Shown here: positions 8,864 through 17,527 of the stretch, piece after piece
Numbering within the stretch: the first letter of the stretch is position 1
How the letters are laid out: each line of letters begins with the position of its first letter
Origin: an uncultured Acidiferrobacteraceae bacterium
Lineage (GTDB): Bacteria > Pseudomonadota > Gammaproteobacteria > Acidiferrobacterales > SZUA-150
DNA: 64,000 nt
NCBI GenBank assembly: GCA_913009895.1
Contig: CAJVXY010000003.1
Span: 88,559 to 152,558, forward strand
Reading direction: 5' to 3'
Notes under the pieces: model-generated
What the model was told of the DNA's origin: nothing
Database searches by the model: none
What the model saw: the letters and a program-made list of their open reading frames with translations, nothing else
Translations under genes and position numbers: made by a program

Positions 8864-9246
8864 TAACGCCTGATTTGGACAGTTTCAATAACGAGCAGAA
8901 CGACAGAGGTGATATTTGCAAGCAGGGCGCCGCCTGATAATGAGGCGATGCTGACCATGATAGGTTCTGTAAGACCGTCACCATTAATATTCGTTGCCCA
9001 CCCCCAAACGATAGCCGCGACTATTAGCTGGAGATCAGCCACCAAACTGGTGGCCAGTAGCACAGCCCCCATGTGGGTGCGATCACCGAATTTCATGACC
9101 GTAGCAATCAGGCTAACGACTAATGCTGCATAGAGTTCATAGACATTGTGGTGCTCTGGATTGTGTATCTCTCCAATAAAAAATCCAAAATTTAATGTCA
9201 ATGCCAGGACTATAAAAAATGCGAAAACAACCTTTTCCAGGTTCAT
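8863..9246 (-). CDS. Small integral membrane protein (DUF6394-like) coupled to the K+ channel
   Basis: The 127-residue product has about four hydrophobic helices and begins MNLEKVVFAFFIVLALTLNFGF. It resembles the family I know as DUF6394, uncharacterised membrane proteins of gammaproteobacteria; this assignment is from memory. The start has a good Shine-Dalgarno sequence (AGGAG about 8 bases upstream), and the stop TAA overlaps the channel ATG as TAATG. The tight coupling suggests a subunit, assembly factor or regulator of the downstream RCK channel. No catalytic residues are evident. Confidence 0.7.
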   Translation of the reverse strand: MNLEKVVFAFFIVLALTLNFGFFIGEIHNPEHHNVYELYAALVVSLIATVMKFGDRTHMGAVLLATSLVADLQLIVAAIVWGWATNINGDGLTEPIMVSIASLSGGALLANITSVVLLVIETVQIRR

Positions 9247-9528
9247 GGGTCTACTCCTTTGTTTTGTTGCTCGGCTTTGTCTCCTTGCCCCGCTCTACCG
9301 GCTACATCCTTGTAGTCGTAGTATCTTGTGAAAAGCACTGGATCGCAAGATGATATTCATGATTGGTTAGATATATTCGGTTGTGATGTTTTGTTGGCAA
9401 GTATGATCTTTTTTAGTTGCCCACAACCATTGAATTCGGCGAGTGCCTGGCGCAGAATCCACAGGTGAAAATTGGTACAATTCATTTAAGAGCAATTACA
9501 AGCATAACAGCAACTATAACAACGACTA

Positions 9529-9921
9529 ATGACAAGCTCCGAATCTCCTGAAAAGCACCTGCTTTTATCGATTGTTGAACTTGGCGGTTATCCTGATTTC
9601 AAATTCTTATATGAATCGCTCGGGTACCAGGTATTGCACGTCACTACTGTGAGAAAAGCACTTGCCTTGCTTAAGGCCAACCAGCCTGATGTCATTGTTG
9701 CAGAATTTAATTTTCAGTCAGACTTTCGGGATAGAACCAGCAGCCTGGAATCTCTGCTTGCCGTGATACAGCGTACTGGATATGGCCGCGTCATTGTCTT
9801 TTATGACAGGGAGCAGTCTCATCAATTGCTGCGACTCACCGATGCTTATCCATTAATTGCGGCGACTTTACCGTTTCCTGTTGCCAGTAATGATATTAAA
9901 AAAGCAATTTTAAATGAATAG
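9529..9921 (+). CDS. Receiver-like protein with Glu at the phospho-acceptor position
   Basis: The 130-residue protein has the alternating beta/alpha pattern of a response-regulator receiver domain and no output domain: LLLSIVE (strand 1), a helix around 22-32, YQVLHVT (strand 2), helix 41-50, PDVIVAEFNF (strand 3), RVIVFYD (strand 4). The residue aligned with the phospho-Asp of PDxxxxD is Glu-59. The conserved Lys-Pro near strand 5 is also missing (TLPFPV). A Glu there can mimic phosphorylation, so this is probably a phosphorylation-independent adaptor. Family assignment is from fold pattern and is moderately sure. It overlaps the downstream metallohydrolase gene by eight bases. Confidence 0.55.
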   Translation: MTSSESPEKHLLLSIVELGGYPDFKFLYESLGYQVLHVTTVRKALALLKANQPDVIVAEFNFQSDFRDRTSSLESLLAVIQRTGYGRVIVFYDREQSHQLLRLTDAYPLIAATLPFPVASNDIKKAILNE

Positions 9922-10630
9922 GTCCTGCAATATGTCAGCATATCAAATACGAGAATCCAAACGGGCCAGGAGAATAAGATTGCAAGTTACAGTGGATGAC
10001 GGTCTGGTGGTGGTAGCACCAAAAGGCGTCAGGCCTGAGGAAGTTGATATCCTGGTTCGTTCACAGCATCAATGGATAAATCGGGCCCTGAAAAAATTGG
10101 CTGATCGAAAACAATACCTGAGCCAGCAATTTGGTGAAGGGCCACCGACAACTATCTCACTACCGGCAATAAATAAAACCTGGCGTGTTAGTTATTTTAT
10201 AAATACAGAACTGGCAGCTGGCTGGGATGTGTCAGCACACGATAGTCTGAATATTTATAGCGAGCCTTCCAGGGCGCAAATGTATATTGAAAAATGGTTA
10301 ACTTCGGTTGCCCGGGATCATTTGCAGAATGAATTGTCGCTACTTGGCAAGAGAACAGGATTATCCTGTAAAAGGATGCAAATCAGGGCGCAAAAAAGTC
10401 GCTGGGGGAGTTATTCGGCCCGGGGTACGATTAGCCTCAATAGAAATATTCTTTTCTTTCCGCCCGCGGTTGTACAATATTTGCTGATTCACGAACTTTG
10501 TCACACAAAACACCTGAATCATTCCCGGGATTTTTGGAAGCTCGTGGAGACATTTTGCCCGGAATATCGGGCCCTGGATAAATCACTGAAAGACGCCTGG
10601 CGTTTATTGCCCCCCTGGTCTGTTAAATAA
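9914..10630 (+). CDS. YgjP/WLM-type zinc metallohydrolase (DUF45)
   Basis: The 238-residue product ends in a C-terminal metallopeptidase-like module with the motif HELCHTKHLNHSRDFW: two His and a Glu in HELCH plus a distal His match the zinc-binding pattern of the YgjP/DUF45 family. The preceding block RMQIRAQKSRWGSYSARGTISLN is also diagnostic. Substrates of this family are poorly defined; E. coli YgjP and type I restriction-linked relatives are examples. The ATG at 9914 lies inside the upstream receiver-like gene (eight-base overlap), implying coupled translation. ATG 9932 is an alternative start that loses six residues. Confidence 0.85.
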   Translation: MNRSCNMSAYQIRESKRARRIRLQVTVDDGLVVVAPKGVRPEEVDILVRSQHQWINRALKKLADRKQYLSQQFGEGPPTTISLPAINKTWRVSYFINTELAAGWDVSAHDSLNIYSEPSRAQMYIEKWLTSVARDHLQNELSLLGKRTGLSCKRMQIRAQKSRWGSYSARGTISLNRNILFFPPAVVQYLLIHELCHTKHLNHSRDFWKLVETFCPEYRALDKSLKDAWRLLPPWSVK

Positions 10631-10708
10631 TTCGCAGTGAAATAAAGAGGCTAACTCCCCCGCATAATTATTTGGGTGATTTTATATGTTAACGTGTCAA
10701 ATTATTCT

Positions 10709-10722
10709 TTGATTTAGATCAA
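10709..10722. promoter_or_regulatory. Perfect FNR/Anr-type binding site
   Basis: TTGATTTAGATCAA matches the FNR consensus TTGAT-N4-ATCAA at all ten positions. It lies 93 bases upstream of the start codon at 10816 and points to oxygen-responsive control of that gene. Binding is inferred from the motif only. Confidence 0.6.
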
Positions 10723-10815
10723 GTGCCCAAAAAATTTCTGCGATACACTGATTTGAACCACTTTAATCTTATAAAACGATGATCATTATCAGAAATTTTT
10801 TAGTATGAGGGATAT

Positions 10816-11214
10816 ATGGTTGGTAGTGTTACCAAAAACCAGCTAATAGATTTATTATCTTTTCCGAATCAGCTTATTGAAGAGCAGCTGAATGATCTTA
10901 CTGATGATTGTCCCCATGAACTTCGTTTTGCCAGCGAGGATAAAAAATGCCTGGCATGCGATCTTGAAGACGAGTGTCGGTGGTTGAGTGACAATGATGA
11001 TTTTTCACCGTTAAAATTACGGTCAATCCCTGAGTTGGTCGATGCCCTTGAGACCGCAATTACTTATGTTCGTGGGGATGTTATTGCCTGGGGCCACGAT
11101 TCCGGGTGTGTCTGCCAGGTGTGTGAGTGGTTGGGTAAGGCCCAGCAGGTTTACGACGCTATAGATTTGGATTACATTCAGACAGGGCATGGCGAATCGA
11201 CCCTTAAGCATTAA
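10816..11214 (+). CDS. Cys-rich hypothetical protein behind an FNR-type site
   Basis: This 132-residue acidic, soluble protein is not recognised. It has two cysteine clusters: one around residues 31-53 (CPHELRF...KKCLACDLEDECRWL) and a second near 95-103 (CVCQVCEWL). Such spacing could bind zinc or an iron-sulfur cluster. A helical segment between them (PELVDALETAITYVRGDV) is well formed. ATG 10816 follows GAGGGA at about 10807-10812, a convincing ribosome-binding site. With the perfect FNR-type site upstream, a role in low-oxygen or redox physiology is plausible but unproven. Confidence 0.65.
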   Translation: MVGSVTKNQLIDLLSFPNQLIEEQLNDLTDDCPHELRFASEDKKCLACDLEDECRWLSDNDDFSPLKLRSIPELVDALETAITYVRGDVIAWGHDSGCVCQVCEWLGKAQQVYDAIDLDYIQTGHGESTLKH

Positions 11215-11325
11215 AATATTCGTTCAGGATGCTAATCTTGCTGCAATTCACCCACGACTTATTATTTTCTCAAAATCCCGCCCTATAAATAAGTCAACAT
11301 TGAATAATTAAAAAGTGTTATCTTG

Positions 11326-11347
11326 ATTATATTCTTTTGAATATAAT
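11326..11347. promoter_or_regulatory. Perfect inverted repeat upstream of the DUF2797 gene
   Basis: ATTATATTC at 11326-11334 and GAATATAAT at 11339-11347 form a perfect 9-bp inverted repeat around TTTT, about 80 bases before the DUF2797 start codon. It could be a regulator-binding site or part of the promoter. The AT-rich composition makes chance occurrence possible. Confidence 0.3.
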
Positions 11348-11424
11348 TTATGGCACGGAAAAATTTAGTGTTTTAGTTAAATATTCACCCGGGTTATATA
11401 AAATAATTTACGAATTGGAGGGTT

Positions 11425-12252
11425 ATGAAAGCCAGCGGCCACATCAGAAAAATGAAAACAGTGCTCGAAGACGTGGTCCAGTACCATTTGCCATTGGACG
11501 ACCAGCGTATTTCCCTGAACCAGCACCTTGGTCAGAAAATTACAATGACACACAACGGTAATATCCACTGCATAAACTGTGGCAGGAAAACCAACAAGAG
11601 TTTTAGCCAGGGTTATTGTTTTCCCTGTATGCGCAGCCTGGCACGTTGCGATAGTTGCATCATTAAACCAGAGTTATGCCATTACCATGAGGGCACTTGC
11701 CGGGAACCGCAATGGGGTGAAGAAAATTGTATGCAAGCTCATATTGTATACCTGGCCAATACTTCGGGGATCAAGGTTGGTATTACCCGCGGTAGCCAGG
11801 TACCGACTCGCTGGATGGACCAGGGGGCAGTGGCAGCCCTGCCAATATTTAAAGTCAGCAATCGTTTGCTTTCAGGCAAGGTCGAGGTTTTACTGAAACA
11901 GAATATGTCCGATAAAACAAATTGGTGCACCATGTTGAAAGGTAATATTGAACCGGTAGATCTGCTTAACTTTCGTGACCAGGAAATGACAGGCTGGATG
12001 GAACAGCTGGCACCTGTTATCAAACAAGCAGGCAAACAGTCAGTATTGGCCTGCGAAGAACAGCAAGTCACAACAATCAATTACCCTGTAAATAAATACC
12101 CGGAAAAGGTCACGTCATTTAATTTTGATAAAACGCCGCAAGTCAGTGGGTTGTTAAATGGTATCAAGGGCCAGTATTTAATATTGGATGGCGGCGTGAT
12201 TAATATGCGCAAATTCGCCGGTTATGAAATCGAGCTTGAGACGAAGCCTTAA
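11425..12252 (+). CDS. DUF2797 family protein
   Basis: The 275-residue cytosolic protein matches the DUF2797 family, conserved but uncharacterised. The N-terminal half carries a zinc-ribbon-like cysteine array (CINCGRKTNKSFSQGYCFPCM, then CDSC, C and H residues up to about 105). The family-typical block HIVYLANTSGIKVGITRGSQVPTRWMDQGA follows, which resembles a GIY-YIG-like beta-hairpin core. Start ATG 11425 has GGAGGG seven bases upstream. It is followed by a small same-strand gene and the ars operon, but nothing ties it to arsenic. Confidence 0.85.
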   Translation: MKASGHIRKMKTVLEDVVQYHLPLDDQRISLNQHLGQKITMTHNGNIHCINCGRKTNKSFSQGYCFPCMRSLARCDSCIIKPELCHYHEGTCREPQWGEENCMQAHIVYLANTSGIKVGITRGSQVPTRWMDQGAVAALPIFKVSNRLLSGKVEVLLKQNMSDKTNWCTMLKGNIEPVDLLNFRDQEMTGWMEQLAPVIKQAGKQSVLACEEQQVTTINYPVNKYPEKVTSFNFDKTPQVSGLLNGIKGQYLILDGGVINMRKFAGYEIELETKP

Positions 12253-12331
12253 CAGACAAAAAAATTCATGGGCTTGATTAATCTAAAGGGCATACAATTC
12301 GTATATCTTATCTGGTATAAAGGGGCAGGGA

Positions 12332-12511
12332 ATGAACAATCAGAAATCGGATAATGGCGAGCACATTAAATGTGAAATTTGTCTGAAAGAAGTGTCCAGA
12401 TCTGAGGCGCAGAGTGTTGAGGCCCAGGACTACGTCATGCATTTTTGCGGTCTTGAGTGTTATGATAAGTGGCAAGCCAAAAAAAAGCCCAGGCCGCGCC
12501 AGGAGGAGTAA
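12332..12511 (+). CDS. 59-residue Cys-motif protein resembling DUF3330
   Basis: Reading from ATG 12332 gives a complete 59-residue product with KCEICLKEV near residue 13, SEAQSVEAQDYVMHFCG in the middle and LECYDKW near 41-47, ending in a basic tail. Two Cys pairs (CxxC and C-x3-C) suggest one zinc site. The pattern resembles the small DUF3330 proteins known next to transposon-borne mercury or metal resistance genes. GGGGCAGGG just upstream is an acceptable ribosome-binding site. Its position immediately before arsR fits an accessory role in the metal-resistance island, though it is outside the apparent ars transcript. It is absent from length-filtered gene lists. Confidence 0.7.
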   Translation: MNNQKSDNGEHIKCEICLKEVSRSEAQSVEAQDYVMHFCGLECYDKWQAKKKPRPRQEE

Positions 12512-12571
12512 CGGGGCAGAGGTTATGGCCATTGCAACCAGCACGACTTATATTTTATTGAAAAATTACTA

Positions 12572-12607
12572 ATATATGGTTGACCATATATACGTTTAAA
12601 CGTATAT
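12572..12607. promoter_or_regulatory. ArsR operator/promoter: two overlapping palindromes
   Basis: ATATATGGT/ACCATATAT (12572-12580 and 12583-12591) is a 9-bp inverted repeat around TG. It overlaps a perfect 20-bp palindrome, ATATACGTTT/AAACGTATAT, at 12588-12607. The second ends only seven bases before the arsR start codon. Symmetric AT-rich sequences directly before arsR are the usual place for autorepression by ArsR. Confidence 0.65.
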
Positions 12608-12614
12608 TCTCCCT

Positions 12615-12968
12615 ATGGCCATCCAGTTTAACCAGTTATTTCAGCTCCTGTCCGATGATACCCGCTTACGCAGCCTGATTTTAATGCACCAGGAAGGCGA
12701 GTTGTGTGTTTGCGAGCTTGTCCATGCGCTGGGTCTCATCCAACCCAAGGTTTCCCGCCATCTGGCTGCGCTGCGCGACGCTGGCCTGGTAATTGACCGG
12801 CGTCAGGGTCAATGGATTTATTACTGCCTTCCACCAGACTTGCCTGACTGGGTATCCCGAGTGATCTCGGCCACGGCTGCCGAGGCAGCTAACCAGGAAC
12901 GCTTTATCAGCGATAGCGCGACGCTGGCTGAGATGCCAAACAGACCGAGCGCTGCCTGCTGCGCCTGA
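12615..12968 (+). CDS. arsR: ArsR family arsenic-responsive repressor
   Basis: The 117-residue winged-helix repressor has a helix-turn-helix around residues 37-60 (LGLIQPKVSRHLAALRDAGLV). It also has the arsenite-sensing motif ELCVCEL with Cys-31 and Cys-33. A second Cys pair (115-116) stands at the very C-terminus, as in several proteobacterial ArsR proteins that bind As(III). It should repress its own operon until arsenite binds. It leads the arsC and acr3 genes. No Shine-Dalgarno sequence precedes ATG 12615, because the palindromic operator ends seven bases upstream; initiation may be leaderless. Confidence 0.93.
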   Translation: MAIQFNQLFQLLSDDTRLRSLILMHQEGELCVCELVHALGLIQPKVSRHLAALRDAGLVIDRRQGQWIYYCLPPDLPDWVSRVISATAAEAANQERFISDSATLAEMPNRPSAACCA

Positions 12969-12993
12969 ATTTATCCTGCAAGGAAAAAACCTG

Positions 12994-13419
12994 ATGAATA
13001 TTTTATTTTTATGCACAGGCAACTCGTGTCGCTCTCAAATGGCCGAAGCTTGGGCGAGAAAGCTGAATAGTCCGATACACGAAATTCAGTCTGCCGGAAT
13101 CGAGGCACACGGCAAGAACCCACGAGCAATCGCGGTAATGAAAGAAGTCGGTCTCGATATTTCCGCTCAGGCCTCAACCAAACTGAATGGCGAGATGCTG
13201 GTCTGGGCCGATTACCTGGTTACCGTCTGCGGTCACGCGGATGAGCACTGTCCGACGGTGCCGGCCGGCACACGCAAAGAACACTGGCCACTGGATGATC
13301 CGGCCAGGGCTACGGGTTCAGAAGCTGAGATTATGGACGTGTTCAGAAAAAGTCGGGACGACATCCGTCAGCGCGTTGCTGAGTTAATTGAGCGTCTTGA
13401 TCAAGAGAGTGGCAAGTAA
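12994..13419 (+). CDS. arsC: Arsenate reductase, thioredoxin-coupled LMW-PTP type
   Basis: The 141-residue enzyme belongs to the low-molecular-weight tyrosine phosphatase fold. The catalytic P-loop is CTGNSCRS with nucleophile Cys-7. Cys-79 and Cys-86 (VTVCGHADEHC) have the seven-residue spacing of the redox pair in thioredoxin-linked ArsC such as that of plasmid pI258. It reduces arsenate to arsenite using thioredoxin. The gene lies 25 bases after arsR and one base before acr3, clearly in one operon. Confidence 0.93.
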   Translation: MNILFLCTGNSCRSQMAEAWARKLNSPIHEIQSAGIEAHGKNPRAIAVMKEVGLDISAQASTKLNGEMLVWADYLVTVCGHADEHCPTVPAGTRKEHWPLDDPARATGSEAEIMDVFRKSRDDIRQRVAELIERLDQESGK

Positions 13420-13420
13420 A

Positions 13421-14542
13421 ATGAACAATACTCAATCAAAAGCAAGCAGCAGTAAAAGTGAAATGGGTTTATTCGAACGTTACCTCACCCTGTGGGTCTT
13501 GTTGTGTATTGTCGCGGGTATCGTTCTGGGACATTTTTTGCCAAGCGCCTTTCAGGTCCTGGGCCGTATCGAGGTAGCCCAGATTAACCTGCCGGTGGCA
13601 ATACTTGTCTGGCTTATAATTATTCCCATGCTGCTCAAGATTGACCTGAAGGCGCTCAAGGGTGTGAAGCAGCATTGGCGTGGCGTTGGTGTGACACTAT
13701 TCGTAAACTGGGGTGTAAAGCCCTTTTCAATGGCCTTGCTCGGCTGGTTGTTTATTGGATTCCTGTTCCGTGATTATCTTCCTGCCGAACAAATTGATTC
13801 TTATATTGCTGGCCTGATCATACTGGCTGCCGCGCCATGCACGGCCATGGTATTTGTCTGGAGTCACCTGATGCGTGGCGAGCCTCACTTTACGTTGTCA
13901 CAGGTGGCGTTGAATGATGTGATCATGGTGTTTGCCTTTGCACCCATTGTTGCATTATTGCTGGGACTTTCAGCTATTACCGTTCCCTGGGATACATTAC
14001 TGTTATCGGTATTGCTTTATATCGTCGTGCCACTGATTATTGCCAGCTTGTGGCGACGAAAACTGCTGCAACACCAGCATGGTTATGCGCGCCTTGGAAA
14101 AGTTATCAAACGCCTGCACCCGTTTTCACTGAGTGCTTTGCTGGCAACACTCATATTATTATTTGGCTTTCAGGGAAAGCAGATTCTTGCCCAACCACTC
14201 ATTATTGTTTTACTGGCGGTGCCTATTTTAATCCAGGTTTTTTTCAATTCCGGTCTGGCTTATCTGCTTAATCGCCAGGTTCGTTCTCCCCATTGCGTAG
14301 CAGGACCATCGGCACTGATTGGTGCCAGCAATTTTTTTGAACTAGCTGTGGCGACGGCAATTGCACTGTTTGGTTTTGAATCGGGTGCGGCGTTAGCCAC
14401 GGTGGTGGGTGTGCTGATTGAGGTGCCTGTAATGCTGGTTGCCGTGCGTGTGGTTAATCAATCCCGATCATGGTACGAGCGGCGATCCGGTGTCGTACCT
14501 TATGAAAAATGCTGTCCGCCAGATTTACATTTGCACCAGTAG
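13421..14542 (+). CDS. acr3: ACR3 family arsenite efflux permease
   Basis: The 373-residue inner-membrane protein has about ten hydrophobic helices and the Acr3 signature around residues 135-165 (AAPCTAMVFVWSHLMRG, then TLSQVALNDVIMVF), including the conserved Cys that handles As(OH)3. It exports arsenite produced by ArsC. ATG 13421 starts one base after the arsC stop codon; upstream in-frame starts inside arsC are less likely. The gene ends nine bases from the convergent aroG stop with no clear terminator between them. Confidence 0.93.
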   Translation: MNNTQSKASSSKSEMGLFERYLTLWVLLCIVAGIVLGHFLPSAFQVLGRIEVAQINLPVAILVWLIIIPMLLKIDLKALKGVKQHWRGVGVTLFVNWGVKPFSMALLGWLFIGFLFRDYLPAEQIDSYIAGLIILAAAPCTAMVFVWSHLMRGEPHFTLSQVALNDVIMVFAFAPIVALLLGLSAITVPWDTLLLSVLLYIVVPLIIASLWRRKLLQHQHGYARLGKVIKRLHPFSLSALLATLILLFGFQGKQILAQPLIIVLLAVPILIQVFFNSGLAYLLNRQVRSPHCVAGPSALIGASNFFELAVATAIALFGFESGAALATVVGVLIEVPVMLVAVRVVNQSRSWYERRSGVVPYEKCCPPDLHLHQ

Positions 14543-14551
14543 CAATAGCTA

Positions 14552-15634
14552 TTAGCTAGTTCGTCGCTTTTCCTGCTTGTCCGCCAACCGACGTTGCCGC
14601 ACTGCCTTGGCCAGATCATTGAGTAGTTGTTCACTTTCTGGCCAGCCCAGACAGGCATCGGTAATGCTAACACCATATTCAAGTTTACAACCTGGCGAAC
14701 TTTCCTGGCGCCCTGGTTTCAGGTGGCTTTCAATCATGGCGCCGAAAATACGCTCATCACCGCCGGCAATTTGTTCGGCCACGTCTGCACCGACAATTAA
14801 TTGTCGCTGGTAATCTTTACTGCTGTTGGCATGGCTAAAATCAATCATTAGCTTTGCCGGCTTGTCCGCTTTTACAAGTTCATTGCTCGCGAGCTCAACG
14901 TGTTTGGCATCGTAATTAGGTTTTTTACCACCACGTAAAATAATATGGCAATCAACGTTACCGGTCGTGGAAAATATTGCCGAATGACCTGCTTTAGTTA
15001 GCGATAAAAAATGGTGGGGTTTACTGGCAGCCCCAATGGCATCAATAGCAATACTCAGGGCGCCGTCGGTACCATTTTTAAATCCTACCGGTGCCGATAA
15101 ACCAGAAGCCAGCTCCCGATGAACCTGGCTTTCGGTGGTACGGGCGCCAATTGCGCCCCAGCTAATTAAATCAGCAATATATTGAGGTGTAATGAGATCA
15201 AGCAGTTCACTGCCAGTGGGCATGCCAAGGTCATTGATATTGACCAACAACTCCCGGGCAACACGCAGACCCTTATTGATCTGAAAACTATTGTCCAGAT
15301 CAGGATCATTAATCAGGCCTTTCCAGCCAATGGTGGTGCGTGGTTTTTCAAAGTACACACGCATAATGATGAGCAGGTCATCTTTCAGGGTATCGCGTAT
15401 CTTGATGAGTTGTGATGCATACTCGAGGGCGGCCTTGGGATCGTGGATGGAGCAAGGACCGACAATAACCAACAGCCGATCATCTGTGCCCTGGAGAATG
15501 TTATGCACTGCCTGACGGGCCTCGAAAATGGTATCCCGGGCGGCTTCTGTGCTGGGATAATCTGTATGCACCGAATCAGGCGAGACCACCTTTTGAATGG
15601 CCTTGATATGCAGGTCGTCGGTCTGGTGTGTCAT
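14552..15634 (-). CDS. aroG: 3-deoxy-7-phosphoheptulonate (DAHP) synthase, class I
   Basis: The 360-residue enzyme condenses phosphoenolpyruvate and erythrose 4-phosphate, the first step of the shikimate pathway. Diagnostic blocks are LLVIVGPCSIHDPKAALEYA, MRVYFEKPRTTIGWKGLIND, GAIGARTTESQVHRELASGLS, GHSAIFSTTGNVDCHIILRGG and MIDFSHANSSKDYQ, covering the metal- and PEP-binding residues. It resembles E. coli AroG more than AroF in the regions recalled, but which aromatic amino acid inhibits it cannot be read directly. It is convergent with acr3. Confidence 0.93.
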   Translation of the reverse strand: MTHQTDDLHIKAIQKVVSPDSVHTDYPSTEAARDTIFEARQAVHNILQGTDDRLLVIVGPCSIHDPKAALEYASQLIKIRDTLKDDLLIIMRVYFEKPRTTIGWKGLINDPDLDNSFQINKGLRVARELLVNINDLGMPTGSELLDLITPQYIADLISWGAIGARTTESQVHRELASGLSAPVGFKNGTDGALSIAIDAIGAASKPHHFLSLTKAGHSAIFSTTGNVDCHIILRGGKKPNYDAKHVELASNELVKADKPAKLMIDFSHANSSKDYQRQLIVGADVAEQIAGGDERIFGAMIESHLKPGRQESSPGCKLEYGVSITDACLGWPESEQLLNDLAKAVRQRRLADKQEKRRTS

Positions 15635-15703
15635 GGTTTTTCGAGTGAATTAATTATCCAGTCTTGAGTTATTTAAATTGCTATGACCCTAGCATAACAG
15701 AGA

Positions 15704-17527
15704 TCAGGCTCCGGCCGCCTGTCGAACGGCTTTTTTACGTTCATGTTCGAGCAGTAATTTTTTACGCATACGTAAATGACCGGGGGTAACTTCCACCAGT
15801 TCATCGTCAGCAATAAATTCCAGCGCCTGTTCCAGGCTCATTTTAATGGGTGGCGTCAGAACGATATTTTCGTCGGTGCCGGACGCCCGGACATTTGTCA
15901 GTTGTTTTCCCTTGAGGGGATTGACCACCAGGTCATTGTTGCGTGAGTGTATGCCCACTAACATACCTTCATAAACCTCGGTGCTTGGGGGAATGAACAG
16001 GCGTCCCCGTTCCTGGAGATTAAATAACGAAAAGCCAAGGGCCTTACCCTTGCCATTGGCGATCATCACACCATTCATGCGTTTGCCGTAATCACCTTTT
16101 TTCACAGGCCCGTAATGATCAAACACGTGGTAAATTAATCCGGTGCCCTGGGTGGCGGTCATGAATTCAGTTCGAAAACCGATTAAACCGCGGGCCGGGA
16201 TGATGTAGTCCAGTCGCACCCGGCCCTGGCCGTCAGGCACCATATCTTTCAGGTCACCGCCACGTTCACCCAGTTTTTCCATGACACTGCCCTGATGATC
16301 TGCTTCCACATCCACGGTCATTTGTTCGTAGGGTTCATGGGCTTGACCATCAACCATTTTGATCACGACTTCGGGTCTTGATACACCCAGCTCAAAACCT
16401 TCGCGGCGCATGGTTTCTATTAATATAGATAAGTGTAATTCCCCGCGGCCCGAGACCTTGAATTTATCCGGATTCCCCGTGTCTTCGACTTGCAGGGCCA
16501 CATTGTGCTTCAGCTCCTGGTCCAGGCGCTCCCGGATCTGGCGGGACGTGACATATTTACCGTCATTGCCCGCAAATGGTGAATTATTCACCTGGAAAGT
16601 CATGCTCACGGTGGGTTCGTCTACGGACAGGGCCGGCAGGGCCTCAACATTCTGGGGGTCACACAGGGTGTCTGAAATATTCAAACCATCCAGCCCGGTA
16701 ATGGCGACAATGTCACCGGCGTTGGCTTGCTCGACTTCGGTACGCTCCAGGCCCATTAGCCCCAATACCTGTAATACCCGGCCATTGCGGGTTTTGCCTG
16801 CGGCATCTATGACGGCAACGGGTTGGTTGGACTTGAGTACGCCCCGGGTAATCCGGCCAATGCCAATAATGCCGACGTAGGAATTGTAATCCAGGGAGCT
16901 GATCTGCATTTGCAGTGGCCCTTTAAGGTCAACATCCGGTGCCGGCACCATTTTGACAATCGTTTTCAATAAAGGGTCCATATTGCCATCCCGGTGGTGA
17001 TCGTCGAGCGAGGCATAGCCCTGCAGGGCCGAGGCATAAACCACGGGAAAATCCAGCTGATCGTCGTTGGCGCCAAGACGGTCAAACAGATCAAAAGTCT
17101 GGTCCAAAACCCAGCCTGGACGGGCACCGGGGCGGTCTATCTTGTTAATAACCACAATAGGATTCAGACCCTGGGCCAGGGCTTTTTGGGTCACAAAACG
17201 GGTCTGGGGCATGGGGCCTTCAACCGCATCCACCAGCAATAACACGGAATCCACCATACTCAGTACCCGCTCAACCTCACCCCCAAAATCCGCATGGCCC
17301 GGGGTATCGACAATATTGATGCGATAATCCTGCCACTGGATTGCGGTATTTTTAGAGAGAATGGTGATACCCCGTTCCCGCTCCAAATCGTTGGAATCCA
17401 TGATGCGCTCGGTTTTGGGCCCCCGTTCACTGAGGGCGCCAGTCTGCTGCAGTAGCTTGTCTACCAGGGTGGTTTTGCCATGATCTACATGGGCGATAAT
17501 TGCGATATTACGGAGTTTGTCAGTCAT
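15704..17527 (-). CDS. typA: Ribosome-associated GTPase TypA/BipA
   Basis: The 607-residue translational GTPase opens with [20 protein letters not shown] (P-loop) and carries [15 protein letters not shown] (G3) and [10 protein letters not shown] (G4). EF-G-like domains and the BipA-specific C-terminal region follow. BipA binds the ribosome and supports 50S assembly and stress or cold adaptation. Length is normal. It lies 69 bases downstream of the aroG start on the same strand, but the two are probably separate transcription units. Confidence 0.95.
   Translation of the reverse strand: MTDKLRNIAIIAHVDHGKTTLVDKLLQQTGALSERGPKTERIMDSNDLERERGITILSKNTAIQWQDYRINIVDTPGHADFGGEVERVLSMVDSVLLLVDAVEGPMPQTRFVTQKALAQGLNPIVVINKIDRPGARPGWVLDQTFDLFDRLGANDDQLDFPVVYASALQGYASLDDHHRDGNMDPLLKTIVKMVPAPDVDLKGPLQMQISSLDYNSYVGIIGIGRITRGVLKSNQPVAVIDAAGKTRNGRVLQVLGLMGLERTEVEQANAGDIVAITGLDGLNISDTLCDPQNVEALPALSVDEPTVSMTFQVNNSPFAGNDGKYVTSRQIRERLDQELKHNVALQVEDTGNPDKFKVSGRGELHLSILIETMRREGFELGVSRPEVVIKMVDGQAHEPYEQMTVDVEADHQGSVMEKLGERGGDLKDMVPDGQGRVRLDYIIPARGLIGFRTEFMTATQGTGLIYHVFDHYGPVKKGDYGKRMNGVMIANGKGKALGFSLFNLQERGRLFIPPSTEVYEGMLVGIHSRNNDLVVNPLKGKQLTNVRASGTDENIVLTPPIKMSLEQALEFIADDELVEVTPGHLRMRKKLLLEHERKKAVRQAAGA

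Noticed and set aside
11337..11561. 74-residue plus-strand frame overlapping the DUF2797 start
   Set aside because: It overlaps the true gene in another frame and has no ribosome-binding site.
16359..16880. 173-residue plus-strand frame opposite typA
   Set aside because: It lies wholly antisense to a well-conserved gene and looks like a shadow of its codon pattern.
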